This document shows, piece after piece, positions 57,530 to 64,000 of a stretch of DNA of 64,000 nucleotides. Within the stretch, counting starts at the first letter, position 1. Each line of letters starts with the position of its first letter. Origin of the DNA: Saprospiraceae bacterium. GTDB lineage: Bacteria; Bacteroidota; Bacteroidia; Chitinophagales; Saprospiraceae. The notes beneath the pieces were generated by a model. The model did no database searches, was not told the origin of the DNA, and saw only the letters and a program-made list of their open reading frames with translations. Both the position numbers and the translations under genes were made by a program. The stretch is taken from contig JANQLV010000061.1 in assembly GCA_028280415.1 (NCBI GenBank), positions 1 to 64,000 on the forward strand, written 5' to 3'.

Positions 57530-57730
57530 TTAAGCCCGGATAGGCTCATACTCTTCATCGCGTGGTTCTACGATGAAAAAGTCTGTATTAGGCTGTTGGA
57601 ATAATTGAAGGTAGCGATTACCTGAACGGGTAGTTTTGACTACTCCGACTTTATACGTAAGGGTCTTTTCTTCCCCATTATCTACATACTCTTTTCGAGT
57701 AAGTACATCCCAAAAAATTGTTTCTGGCAT
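57530..57730 (-). CDS. Hypothetical small protein
   Basis: 66 residues from ATG 57730 (MPETIFWDVLTRKEYVD); a longer frame to 57766 adds 12. Beta-rich (TYKVGVVKTTRSGNRYLQLF) and acidic at the end. No family recognised. It sits between the replication-type gene and a palindromic operator-like site. Confidence 0.5.
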   Translation of the reverse strand: MPETIFWDVLTRKEYVDNGEEKTLTYKVGVVKTTRSGNRYLQLFQQPNTDFFIVEPRDEEYEPIRA

Positions 57731-57869
57731 AGATGTGTTAGTTAAATTTAATAATCCTGAAAACAAGAGGCCTCCTCTGAGTTATTTCTACTGCGCCATA
57801 TGAATATTTTTGCGCCGAAAAACCAGAAGAAGATTACCTTGTTTTCGTTCACCAGTATGAATTAATCAG

Positions 57870-57886
57870 TTTTGCAAAATTTGCAG
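57870..57886 (-). promoter_or_regulatory. Operator-like palindrome, copy 1
   Basis: TTTTGCAAAATTTGCAG containing the perfect inverted repeat TGCAAA-A-TTTGCA (57873-57885). The identical 17 bases occur at 61437-61453. This copy lies 140 bases upstream of the 57530-57730 gene on the same strand. Likely binding site of an element-encoded regulator or replication protein. Confidence 0.5.
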
Positions 57887-57888
57887 GA

Positions 57889-58905
57889 TCACTCTTTTGC
57901 AATAGAGAAGTTTATTGCGGGATTGATACGGAAGCTACCAAATCCTTTTCTTTCTTGGATAGCATCTGCAATACCTATTGTAATGGCTATGGTTTTATTT
58001 ATTTTTCGTGCAGCATGATATATGCGAAGCTTTTTACTGGCTTCAATGGTTTCATTCACGTCATATTCCCAATGTTCATAGATATCCATCTCACTCACAT
58101 ATTCATTATTAGAACTCTCTGAAAAATATATTAAGCTCGATAGTAGTAGTTGAGTATATATCCCCGGCAGCTTTATCTTTTGATCATTTACATCAAAGGC
58201 TTTCTTTTTTGGATCATAAGCAATGCTAATTTTTGTATTAACATTTTCAGCCAATACTAGAGGGGTCACAATAGCCCCGTATCGATCTAAGCTGTTAATT
58301 TCAATTATCCCCTCTTCTTCTAAGCCGATAAGAGTGTGGTATGGCGTATATACTCTTTTGGGATAATAATTAACTACGCTAAAGAAAAATGGCTTAACAT
58401 TAAGATGCTGAGCCAAGTCAATAATTTCTTTCTTGAAATCTTCTTTTTGCTTTTTGTAGGAAAGTTTGTGGTTTGGAGCACTTCCTTTTAAGTAGCGCTT
58501 TACGTACTCAAAAAATGTCTTCTTCTCTTCGGAGATACTTTCTTTAGGTAAGATATCTATATACAGATAATTTAGGTAGCTGGTTAGATTTTCAACCTTT
58601 GCATAACCATGAACAAAACTATCCATATTCACACCATCAAGGTTTGGTGGCTGACCATAAATATCCTTGTTGAACGAAGCTTGTATCAGGAGGCTTAATT
58701 GCTTCTCAGGAGAGTTATCTTTTAGATACTTTCGTATATCAAATCTTACTCCGATACTTTTAGCCATCCCTAACATTTCCTGAAGGAACACCGACACCCG
58801 ACCTGAAAATGTCTTAAATATGTCTGCACCATGTAATTCCATCTGACCTGACTCTTTGATTCTTTTATACAAGTAGTACTTGATTTTAACCATCAGGTCT
58901 TTCAT
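57889..58905 (-). CDS. Unknown 338-residue protein with winged-helix-like C terminus
   Basis: Starts at ATG 58905 (MKDLMVKIKYYLYKRIK); the frame also runs to a TTG at 58932. No family is recognised for residues 1-230. The last ~95 residues contain YVSEMDIYEHWEYDVNETIE, then KLRIYHAARKINKTIAI and IQERKGFGSFRINPAINFS. This is the order expected of an OmpR-type winged helix. It could be the element's regulator or initiator. It is divergent from the HEPN-like gene, with shared symmetric promoter boxes. Confidence 0.5.
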   Translation of the reverse strand: MKDLMVKIKYYLYKRIKESGQMELHGADIFKTFSGRVSVFLQEMLGMAKSIGVRFDIRKYLKDNSPEKQLSLLIQASFNKDIYGQPPNLDGVNMDSFVHGYAKVENLTSYLNYLYIDILPKESISEEKKTFFEYVKRYLKGSAPNHKLSYKKQKEDFKKEIIDLAQHLNVKPFFFSVVNYYPKRVYTPYHTLIGLEEEGIIEINSLDRYGAIVTPLVLAENVNTKISIAYDPKKKAFDVNDQKIKLPGIYTQLLLSSLIYFSESSNNEYVSEMDIYEHWEYDVNETIEASKKLRIYHAARKINKTIAITIGIADAIQERKGFGSFRINPAINFSIAKE

Positions 58906-58906
58906 A

Positions 58907-58966
58907 TGAGTTTGATTATACACATAAATCAAACCTATTTGTCAAACTTGATATAATCAAATTCAA
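58907..58966. promoter_or_regulatory. Symmetric divergent promoter/operator region
   Basis: TGAGTTTGATTATA (58907-58920) and TATAATCAAATTCA (58953-58966) are inverted repeats with 13 of 14 matches. Each includes TATAAT placed 8-9 bases before an ATG. On the minus strand TTGACA (58945-58940) lies 19 bases upstream of TATAAT, an E. coli-style promoter. A further perfect TTGAT-ATA-ATCAA is at 58948-58960. Confidence 0.5.
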
Positions 58967-59484
58967 TGGATAATGAACAAAATAAAATTTGGCGAAAAAG
59001 GCGAGGGCAAGCACTTGCTCTACAATGGGTTATTGCGATACTGGAGAGGCTAATTTCAGATATCAATTTTAACAATAGTACTGTGACGAAGGAACTACTA
59101 AGTGGCTTTAATAGCGTTAATGGAGATAATGAATTGAATGCTCTTGAGATAGGGTGCCAGTATTCTATTATCTTTTTAAAACCATTCGCAATAGAACTTG
59201 GACTTAAGTCTTTATTACTCAAAGAAGGAGTCCCGCCTCCTAATAAACACAATCTTGACGACCTCTACTCTCTTCTTAGCACATCAAAGCAAAATCACTT
59301 AGATGCAATCTATCGCACTTATATAAATGACAATAATCACAAACAAGATATTCGTAACTTATTCTCAAGTACCGCAGATCGCTTTGTTGATTGTCGATAT
59401 TTAGATGATGTTTCGAAAGTCCAGAAAGTAGATGGTGATCTACATGCCGCACTGTCTTCCATATTAGATTTATTGAATTCCTAA
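58966..59484 (+). CDS. HEPN-like domain protein
   Basis: 172 helical residues. FAIELGLKSLLLKEG followed by PPNKHNLDDLYSLL and FVDCRYLDD is the pattern of HEPN-type proteins (AbiV and related), where the KHxLxxLY helix packs on the first. The classical RxxxxH ribonuclease motif is not obvious, so it may be a non-catalytic HEPN. HEPN proteins often belong to defence or toxin modules. It starts 8 bases from a TATAAT and overlaps the convergent recombinase gene by 4 bases. Confidence 0.45.
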   Translation: MDNEQNKIWRKRRGQALALQWVIAILERLISDINFNNSTVTKELLSGFNSVNGDNELNALEIGCQYSIIFLKPFAIELGLKSLLLKEGVPPPNKHNLDDLYSLLSTSKQNHLDAIYRTYINDNNHKQDIRNLFSSTADRFVDCRYLDDVSKVQKVDGDLHAALSSILDLLNS

Positions 59485-61250
59485 GCCTTTTTTGATTTTT
59501 TGTTTAGTAAGTTTTTAAGTCTATCTTTTTGTAGATCAATTTGGCTTTTATTCTTTGAAAGTTCGACAAGCCAAGCCTTAGGGTCACCCAAGGCATAAAA
59601 ACGGGTTTTTATGCACTCAAGGCCATTTTGAGCCTTATATTTCAACGTATTTTCGGAAATCAAAAGTTCGACAAACAAAGAAAGGGTCATCGCTTCTTTT
59701 TCTTCACAATTTGCAAAATCATAGTACGCTGCAACGTTTTTTAGGAGTTCGCTAATTTTTAAGACAGTTTGACTGAGTTCGACAATTTCTTCTCGCAGTA
59801 GAGTGTTTTCGCTTGCCACCTCTAGTGCTTCATTCTCTAGTTTCTCTATCTCTCTCACTAGCTCGGCTGGTGAATAAGTACCAGATTGTAATAGCTCAAG
59901 TTTATTATCATTCAAATACTGGATTTTTTCTTTGACTGATTTTATTTTTCGCTTATTTTTTCCCTCTTGATCTAACTTGTCTTTATCGAAGTTTTTCAAT
60001 TCGTATTTTATTTCTTGATCTAGTAGAACCAATTCAGCATCCGTAAAATACAGTTCGTCTATAGCTTGCTTTACGTGCTGCGTGACAAACTTGTAGTTGA
60101 AACTCTTTTTCTGATTGCTGCAACTTTTTGCACAGCGAGCACCATAGTAAATGATCCCCTTTTTCTTGTACGGCGAATAAGCACGACCGCATAGCTCGCA
60201 CCGGATTCTTCCTCTAAACGGTAGCTCTAGTTTTTTGGTGTAGTGAATACTTGTCTGTCTTTTTGTGAGATTTTCTTGAACCAGAGCAAATGTCTCTTCG
60301 TCAGTTAGCGGCTCATGGCTAGAGCTTTTAATGTACTCACCATTTGAGTTTACAGTTTTACCTAAATAGAATGGATTCCTTAGAATCCTACTAATATTAT
60401 TTTGAGTTAACGGACGAGATATTTGTGGCCGCTCTTCCAATTCGTCCTCGTCTTCTTCAAGAAGCTCCTCCTGGGTTCTTGGTTTACGCATTGGGATTGT
60501 TGTTACTCCTTGCTCTTTTGCATAACGAGCGAGATCGGCCAAGCTCCACATGCCCGTAGCGTAAAACTTGAACAGATTTTTGATTACGTCAGAGCGTTCT
60601 GGATCAAGCGGTTTATGCTCCATACTGCCAAGGTTTAGATATCCAATAGGAGCACGATATGTCACCTGCCCACGATCCCTGGCGTTGTTTGTGGCAAGCT
60701 TTACTTTTTCGCTGGTAACGCGCGAGTGATGTTGAGCAAACATCCCATCTATATCCATATGAAGAGCACCGGAGCTGGAGTTGTCATATTTAGCGTGTAC
60801 GAAGCGAAAATCCACGCCTCTGCGCATTAGTTTCTCAATAATGGTGTTATCGCTCTTGTTACGGCTAATTCTATCCCAACAGAGGCAAATAACCCCTTTG
60901 ATGTATCCTTTATTCAGCAGCCAAAGTAAAATCTGAAACTTGGGTCGTTCAATTTTATACTGAACATACCCTTTATCGGTTAACTCAAACTTGTCACTCT
61001 CTTTAAATCCAGAATGTCGCTCGGATATGATTCCGTTTTTAGCGAAACCTTTAACTGTAAGCGAAGCACTCTTGAGATTAAGCAGATTAGAATACTTAAT
61101 CGCTTCTGCTTTTTGGTATTTGATTGAGTTCTTTTGACTATTTGGCTCGTCTGTACTTTTCCGGTTGTAAACAAGATAACAGTCCTTATACCTACCATCT
61201 TTTACAATCTCATTTAGCTCTTTTTGGATTTTTTCGATTATGTGATTCAT
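59481..61250 (-). CDS. Second large serine recombinase
   Basis: 589 residues. The resolvase domain has catalytic Ser32 (YNRKSTDEPNSQKNSIKYQ), CLCWDRISRNKSDN and MDIDGMFAQHHSRVTSEKV. The Recombinase domain follows (PIGYLN, ~215-330) with a zinc ribbon CELCGRAYSPYKKKG at ~350 and CAKSC at ~372, then a coiled coil (~400-500). It is only distantly similar to the 45539-47077 recombinase, so it likely serves a different att site or nested element. Its ATG overlaps the stop of the small upstream gene (4 bases). Confidence 0.9.
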   Translation of the reverse strand: MNHIIEKIQKELNEIVKDGRYKDCYLVYNRKSTDEPNSQKNSIKYQKAEAIKYSNLLNLKSASLTVKGFAKNGIISERHSGFKESDKFELTDKGYVQYKIERPKFQILLWLLNKGYIKGVICLCWDRISRNKSDNTIIEKLMRRGVDFRFVHAKYDNSSSGALHMDIDGMFAQHHSRVTSEKVKLATNNARDRGQVTYRAPIGYLNLGSMEHKPLDPERSDVIKNLFKFYATGMWSLADLARYAKEQGVTTIPMRKPRTQEELLEEDEDELEERPQISRPLTQNNISRILRNPFYLGKTVNSNGEYIKSSSHEPLTDEETFALVQENLTKRQTSIHYTKKLELPFRGRIRCELCGRAYSPYKKKGIIYYGARCAKSCSNQKKSFNYKFVTQHVKQAIDELYFTDAELVLLDQEIKYELKNFDKDKLDQEGKNKRKIKSVKEKIQYLNDNKLELLQSGTYSPAELVREIEKLENEALEVASENTLLREEIVELSQTVLKISELLKNVAAYYDFANCEEKEAMTLSLFVELLISENTLKYKAQNGLECIKTRFYALGDPKAWLVELSKNKSQIDLQKDRLKNLLNKKSKKA

Positions 61251-61411
61251 GGTTTTTGCTTAGGGACAATGGCTCCATCCTTAATCACATATCCCTCTCT
61301 TAGCATCCTAACATGGATACGTTTTAGCACACCACCTAGACGCTCTATGGCTTCGATAGTCTGCTTTGTGAAGGGTTTTTGGGTATTTTTTGATGTTGAA
61401 TAGTTGTTCAT
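61247..61411 (-). CDS. Small protein coupled to the second recombinase
   Basis: 54 residues from ATG 61411 (MNNYSTSKNTQKPFTKQTIE); the frame also runs to 61444. One likely helix (IEAIERLGGVLKRIHVRML) then a basic tail. No family recognised. The 4-base overlap with the recombinase implies coupling, and it could be a directionality factor, which are small basic proteins often next to serine integrases. That is a guess from context. Confidence 0.45.
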   Translation of the reverse strand: MNNYSTSKNTQKPFTKQTIEAIERLGGVLKRIHVRMLREGYVIKDGAIVPKQKP

Positions 61412-61436
61412 GATGTTAGCATCATGAAGTATTTGA

Positions 61437-61453
61437 TTTTGCAAAATTTGCAG
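61437..61453 (-). promoter_or_regulatory. Operator-like palindrome, copy 2
   Basis: Same 17 bases as at 57870-57886, with TGCAAA-A-TTTGCA at 61440-61452. It lies 25 bases upstream of the ATG of the small gene that leads the recombinase operon, where an operator or activator site would act. Confidence 0.5.
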
Positions 61454-61498
61454 AGTGTATATTTAATTTGCCATGCTGATACGTTTATTTTACGTATT

Positions 61499-61786
61499 TT
61501 AAGAACTATCAAACAGTCGCTCTATAATCGTTCTAACATACACATACACCAAAACCAGCCCGGTTAGGGTTATCTGTAAACTCATATCTTCTAATGAATT
61601 AATTAAGTCTGGAAAAAACGGATACAGAGTAAATGCAATAGCTAACGGCAGCATCCCGGCTGCCAGAATTGACACTACAATATCAGACAACTCTATCTTT
61701 TTCTGCCTAAAGTACCTTATGCCTATATATAAGACAAAAATGAGAATTGCAGCTATTGGAGATAATATATTTAAAGTATCAGACAT
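61499..61786 (-). CDS. Small membrane protein
   Basis: 95 residues with three predicted membrane segments (IAAILIFVLYIGIRYF, ILAAGMLPLAIAFTLYPFF, ITLTGLVLVYVYVRTII). No family recognised. The charged REKK-type loop between the first two suggests an inside loop. It lies 53 bases downstream of the sigma-factor gene on the same strand. Small multi-pass proteins of mobile elements may be holin-like or immunity-like, but there is no evidence to choose. Confidence 0.5.
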   Translation of the reverse strand: MSDTLNILSPIAAILIFVLYIGIRYFRQKKIELSDIVVSILAAGMLPLAIAFTLYPFFPDLINSLEDMSLQITLTGLVLVYVYVRTIIERLFDSS

Positions 61787-61839
61787 GGCTATATTGATTT
61801 AAACAATAAGGAAATTAGTTCGCTGGCTTCACTCAAATG

Positions 61840-62370
61840 TTATTGTGAATTACCCAATAAGAGCCTGAGAAGGTCCTTGCTTCGCTGGAGTCTTTTACGA
61901 GAAGCACTTTCTTCAATATTGAGAAGCATGGCGATTTCCTTATGCTTAAATCCATTCCAATGTAAACTGAAAACAGATCGCAATCGTGCAGGCAAGTGAC
62001 CTAGAATTATATCTAGGTTTAATGTAAACGTTTGGCTATCCTCAACCAAAACTTTGCCTTTTGAGGTATTTGAATACACGGGCGAGGTTTTCCTTAATTT
62101 TTCTTTTTCACGAATATCTTTACAATAATTGTGAGTAATTGATATTAAGAATCTGCGGTGACCTTGAGGGTCTGTTAGTCGACTTTCATCGATTGCTAGA
62201 TAGTATTTTATGAAAATGTCTTGAACAATATCTTCTACTTCTACCGCCTTTCCTAAGTCGTAGTTTTGAATGATTGAAGTAATAATCTTATAGTCATCCC
62301 CATCAAAGAATTTTAGCTTATCTTTGTTCTTATCAAAGTCCCCTGAAATTTTTCTTGTTTTATTTTTCAT
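61840..62370 (-). CDS. ECF-type RNA polymerase sigma factor
   Basis: 176 residues from ATG 62370 (MKNKTRKISGDFDKNKDKLK); the longer frame to a TTG at 62460 is unlikely. Region 2 is seen as VEDIVQDIFIKYYLAIDE and FLISITHNYCKDIREKEK. Region 4 is LPARLRSVFSLHWNGFKHKE then IAMLLNIEESASRKRLQRSK, a helix-turn-helix for the -35 box. It would direct RNA polymerase to a small gene set, perhaps within the element. A hairpin CGGGT-AAAATA-ACCCG lies upstream near 62395-62411. Confidence 0.8.
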   Translation of the reverse strand: MKNKTRKISGDFDKNKDKLKFFDGDDYKIITSIIQNYDLGKAVEVEDIVQDIFIKYYLAIDESRLTDPQGHRRFLISITHNYCKDIREKEKLRKTSPVYSNTSKGKVLVEDSQTFTLNLDIILGHLPARLRSVFSLHWNGFKHKEIAMLLNIEESASRKRLQRSKDLLRLLLGNSQ

Positions 62371-62778
62371 CTCAAATTTTGTGTAATTTTTCAGTCGGGT
62401 AAAATAACCCGTTGGAAATATTACGATTGAGTATGCACCGCTCGTGACTTTTTTCGCCAAACTTTAACTATTAAAAATAATATTAAATTTTCTTGTTTAA
62501 AAACTTGTTTCATTCAGATTAATCCTTTATTTTGATATCATATATAAAAGGAAATAGGTCTCTCGATTTAGCATCAAGAGACCTATTTTAATTTAGGCAA
62601 ATCTTATCTCAATTTTTCCTATATGTTATGTTTCATTATTTCATGAACCACACTCGGTCTGCGACCATTGTGCGGAGCAGGCGGAGCGTCAACGCACCAA
62701 GCAAGATTGCAAGTTGACGGTTGTCAGCAAAACAAGGCATCACCTTGCATCTTGTCGGGAGACCCGAGCCCCTTTGAC
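62371..62778. other. Non-coding region with a terminator and a structured GC-rich segment
   Basis: The right half (62640-62775) is clearly more GC-rich than its surroundings. It has inverted repeats CGTCAAC/GTTGACG and TCGGG-AGA-CCCGA, and follows the DUF4265 stop directly. The left half is AT-rich with a strong hairpin at 62552-62588. On the minus strand one frame stays open for about 40 codons but has no supportable start. Confidence 0.5.
62552..62592 (-). terminator. Strong hairpin terminator
   Basis: AAATAGGTCTCT (62552-62563) and AGAGACCTATTT (62577-62588) pair over 12 bp with a 13-base loop, with T-rich sequence on both sides. It would end the toxin-immunity transcript before the sigma-factor gene. 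Confidence 0.65.
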
Positions 62779-63240
62779 TTACTTCATTAAATTCTCTGGA
62801 GATAATGCAGATTCTTCATAATCTAGTTTTTCAGGAGTATATTCAGTCAGAACATTTCTTATCACATTTATATCGACAGCTGCAGGGATATCGATTGCAA
62901 GCAGTTTATACTCCTTGAAATACTCTGCTGCACAGCCTGCATTTACGATTTTACTTATCACGTCTTCTTTAACTGACTCATCAAAAAATATAGACCTCAT
63001 TGTTTGATGACCCTTCATTTCTTCAATTCTGGTAAAAGAGAGTTGATTATCTCTACTAACATCCTCCTCAGCAATTACTATATCTTTATAACTAACTCCG
63101 GTGGCAAAGAAGGGCGTATTCAATATCTGATACTTATTTTCTCTTAACCTATTTGCCCACAGGGTCTCAATAGTTGCAGGAGGGTATCCTGCCTCATCTT
63201 GCATCAGCTTGAATCCTATTTTTACATAATCACTTTTCAT
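62779..63240 (-). CDS. DUF4265 protein, candidate immunity protein
   Basis: 153 residues. LWANRLRENKYQILNTPFFA, then TGVSYKDIVIAEEDV and MKGHQTMRSIFF follow the DUF4265 pattern. Members are small cytosolic proteins found in polymorphic toxin loci, where they are proposed to neutralise toxins; direct proof is limited. It is 38 bases downstream of the SUFU-type gene on the same strand, in the position of a second immunity gene after the HNH toxin end. Confidence 0.7.
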   Translation of the reverse strand: MKSDYVKIGFKLMQDEAGYPPATIETLWANRLRENKYQILNTPFFATGVSYKDIVIAEEDVSRDNQLSFTRIEEMKGHQTMRSIFFDESVKEDVISKIVNAGCAAEYFKEYKLLAIDIPAAVDINVIRNVLTEYTPEKLDYEESALSPENLMK

Positions 63241-63278
63241 ATGTTAATTACCTCTGATTGTTATTTTCTGCTTTTCTA

Positions 63279-63830
63279 TTATCGATATAGATTAAACAAG
63301 TCTATTTGACTTATCTCTAAATAATCTTCAAATACCGTCCACCCTTTGTTTTTAATCATCTCCAGCTCTGTTTCGGTGATAGGTAACACCCAAACATAAA
63401 CAACACTCTCACCATTTAACTTTAAATTGCCTAATTGTGCAGGATATACACTTTGCGCATCAGTAAAGTAGACGTTCCTGATTTTGGATTTTTCGAAATA
63501 TTCCTTAGGTAAAGAAGCGACCTCACCACGTAAAGGGGCTAAATGGTCTTTCAATATGGAATTAGCTAAATAAGCCAACATCTTACGCAGGTGTTTTCTG
63601 TCGCTAGCATTTCCTTTAATTTGGGCAATAAGCTCAATTCGTACAGTTTTGTTTTCGGGCAATCTAAGTATGTGCTCAGACAGACCATTGGTTGCACATA
63701 ACAATACTTGACTATCTTTATCTTCGATAAACACAACATCAACAAAACTATCTATGGATTCGTCTATATGGCCACCAGATATTTTTCCGAAAATTGACTC
63801 AAAATGTTCTATTGTCTCTCTCTTACTCAT
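63279..63830 (-). CDS. Suppressor-of-fused (SUFU) domain protein, candidate immunity protein
   Basis: 183 residues. The opening MSKRETIEHFESIFGKISGG and VDVVFIEDKDSQVLLCATNG, then RIELIAQIKG, and ISQIDLFNLYR at the end fit SUFU-type proteins. These are a major immunity superfamily in bacterial polymorphic toxin systems. Its ATG is 8 bases after the stop of the HNH toxin gene, the normal place for the cognate antitoxin. Binding to that toxin is inferred from order. Confidence 0.75.
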   Translation of the reverse strand: MSKRETIEHFESIFGKISGGHIDESIDSFVDVVFIEDKDSQVLLCATNGLSEHILRLPENKTVRIELIAQIKGNASDRKHLRKMLAYLANSILKDHLAPLRGEVASLPKEYFEKSKIRNVYFTDAQSVYPAQLGNLKLNGESVVYVWVLPITETELEMIKNKGWTVFEDYLEISQIDLFNLYR

Positions 63831-63838
63831 ACTTATTT

Positions 63839-64000
63839 TTATTGTTTTCCATCTTTAGGTTTATTTCCTCTTCCCCGATTACAATTGCGACACTCCAGTT
63901 CTGTTCCTGAATTATAATTATCTAACAACTCACTTCTTGAATTAAAATCATCAAAATTCCTGGTACTCCAAGCTGGATCATGATTGACATCCCAGCCATT
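63839..64000 (-). CDS. C terminus of a polymorphic toxin with HNH nuclease domain (5' part outside window)
   Basis: Only the last 53 residues are visible. They read NGWDVNHDPAWSTRNFDDFN and, after a helix, TELECRNCNRGRGNK, then a short basic tail and stop. The W-x-V-x-H-D-P-x-W start with a CxxCNRxRGN end is typical of HNH/GHE-type nuclease tips of Rhs and other polymorphic toxins. The delivery part lies past the right edge. Two immunity-type genes follow immediately, which supports the call. Confidence 0.7.
   Translation of the reverse strand, partial: NGWDVNHDPAWSTRNFDDFNSRSELLDNYNSGTELECRNCNRGRGNKPKDGKQ

Noticed and set aside
62640-62775. Short minus-strand open frame in the GC-rich spacer as a gene
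   Set aside because: The ~40 open codons lack a credible start and domain. Base composition explains the missing stops.
1-64000. CRISPR array, rRNA, tRNA or retron-type reverse transcriptase
   Set aside because: No regularly spaced repeats, no RNA gene signatures and no reverse-transcriptase motif (xxDD) were found on reading.

Overview
The window looks like chromosome of a member of the Bacteroidota, probably close to the Saprospirales. The support is the mix of families: SprB-type repeat adhesin, carboxypeptidase-regulatory-like domains, DUF5916, a hybrid two-component regulator with propeller and AraC domains, a KKIKGG-type leader peptide, and TAnnTTTG-like promoter boxes. The order-level placement is inference. 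No rRNA, tRNA or CRISPR array was recognised.

Bases 1-29700 are mostly host genes. They begin with the 3' end of a repeat adhesin with an OmpA-type anchor and a DUF1801 protein. Next comes a patch of related secreted beta-structured genes (1959-5729). Two of these are broken by single slippage events, at an A6 run and at a 3x heptamer, and one is bracketed by attC-like elements. A lipoprotein and a 1348-residue cyclase/ATPase/TPR signalling protein follow, laid out like soluble adenylyl cyclase. Then come a DUF5916 protein, an S9 serine peptidase, aspS and hemA, an SH3-like protein, a LytS/LytR-type pair, an alpha/beta hydrolase, and a lodA/lodB-like pair (quinoprotein amino-acid oxidase plus flavoprotein maturase).

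Bases 29700-44160 hold an effector-like block. It contains a 1487-residue DUF4157 protein with a helical-repeat middle and a nuclease-like C terminus. It also contains three proteins without signal peptides: a GH76-like barrel, a tail-collar protein and a possible clan CD cysteine peptidase. A 485-residue orphan, a 45-residue GG-leader peptide gene missed by length filters, and a 1394-residue hybrid regulator complete the block.

From about 45580 to the right edge the window lies in integrated foreign DNA that cuts comM (yifB) inside its conserved MNPC segment. The left end carries a large serine recombinase whose last codons read through the junction into comM. Inside are a GIY-YIG protein, a RadC-like protein, a membrane-anchored GIY-YIG variant, and a complete type I restriction-modification operon (hsdR-hsdM-hsdS) coupled to a GIY-YIG/DUF4357 gene and a small Cys-rich protein. 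A replication-type winged-helix protein, a divergent pair sharing a symmetric promoter, a second large serine recombinase and a sigma factor follow. The right edge holds the C terminus of an HNH polymorphic toxin with SUFU-type and DUF4265 candidate immunity genes. The other junction and the 3' half of comM are not in the window.
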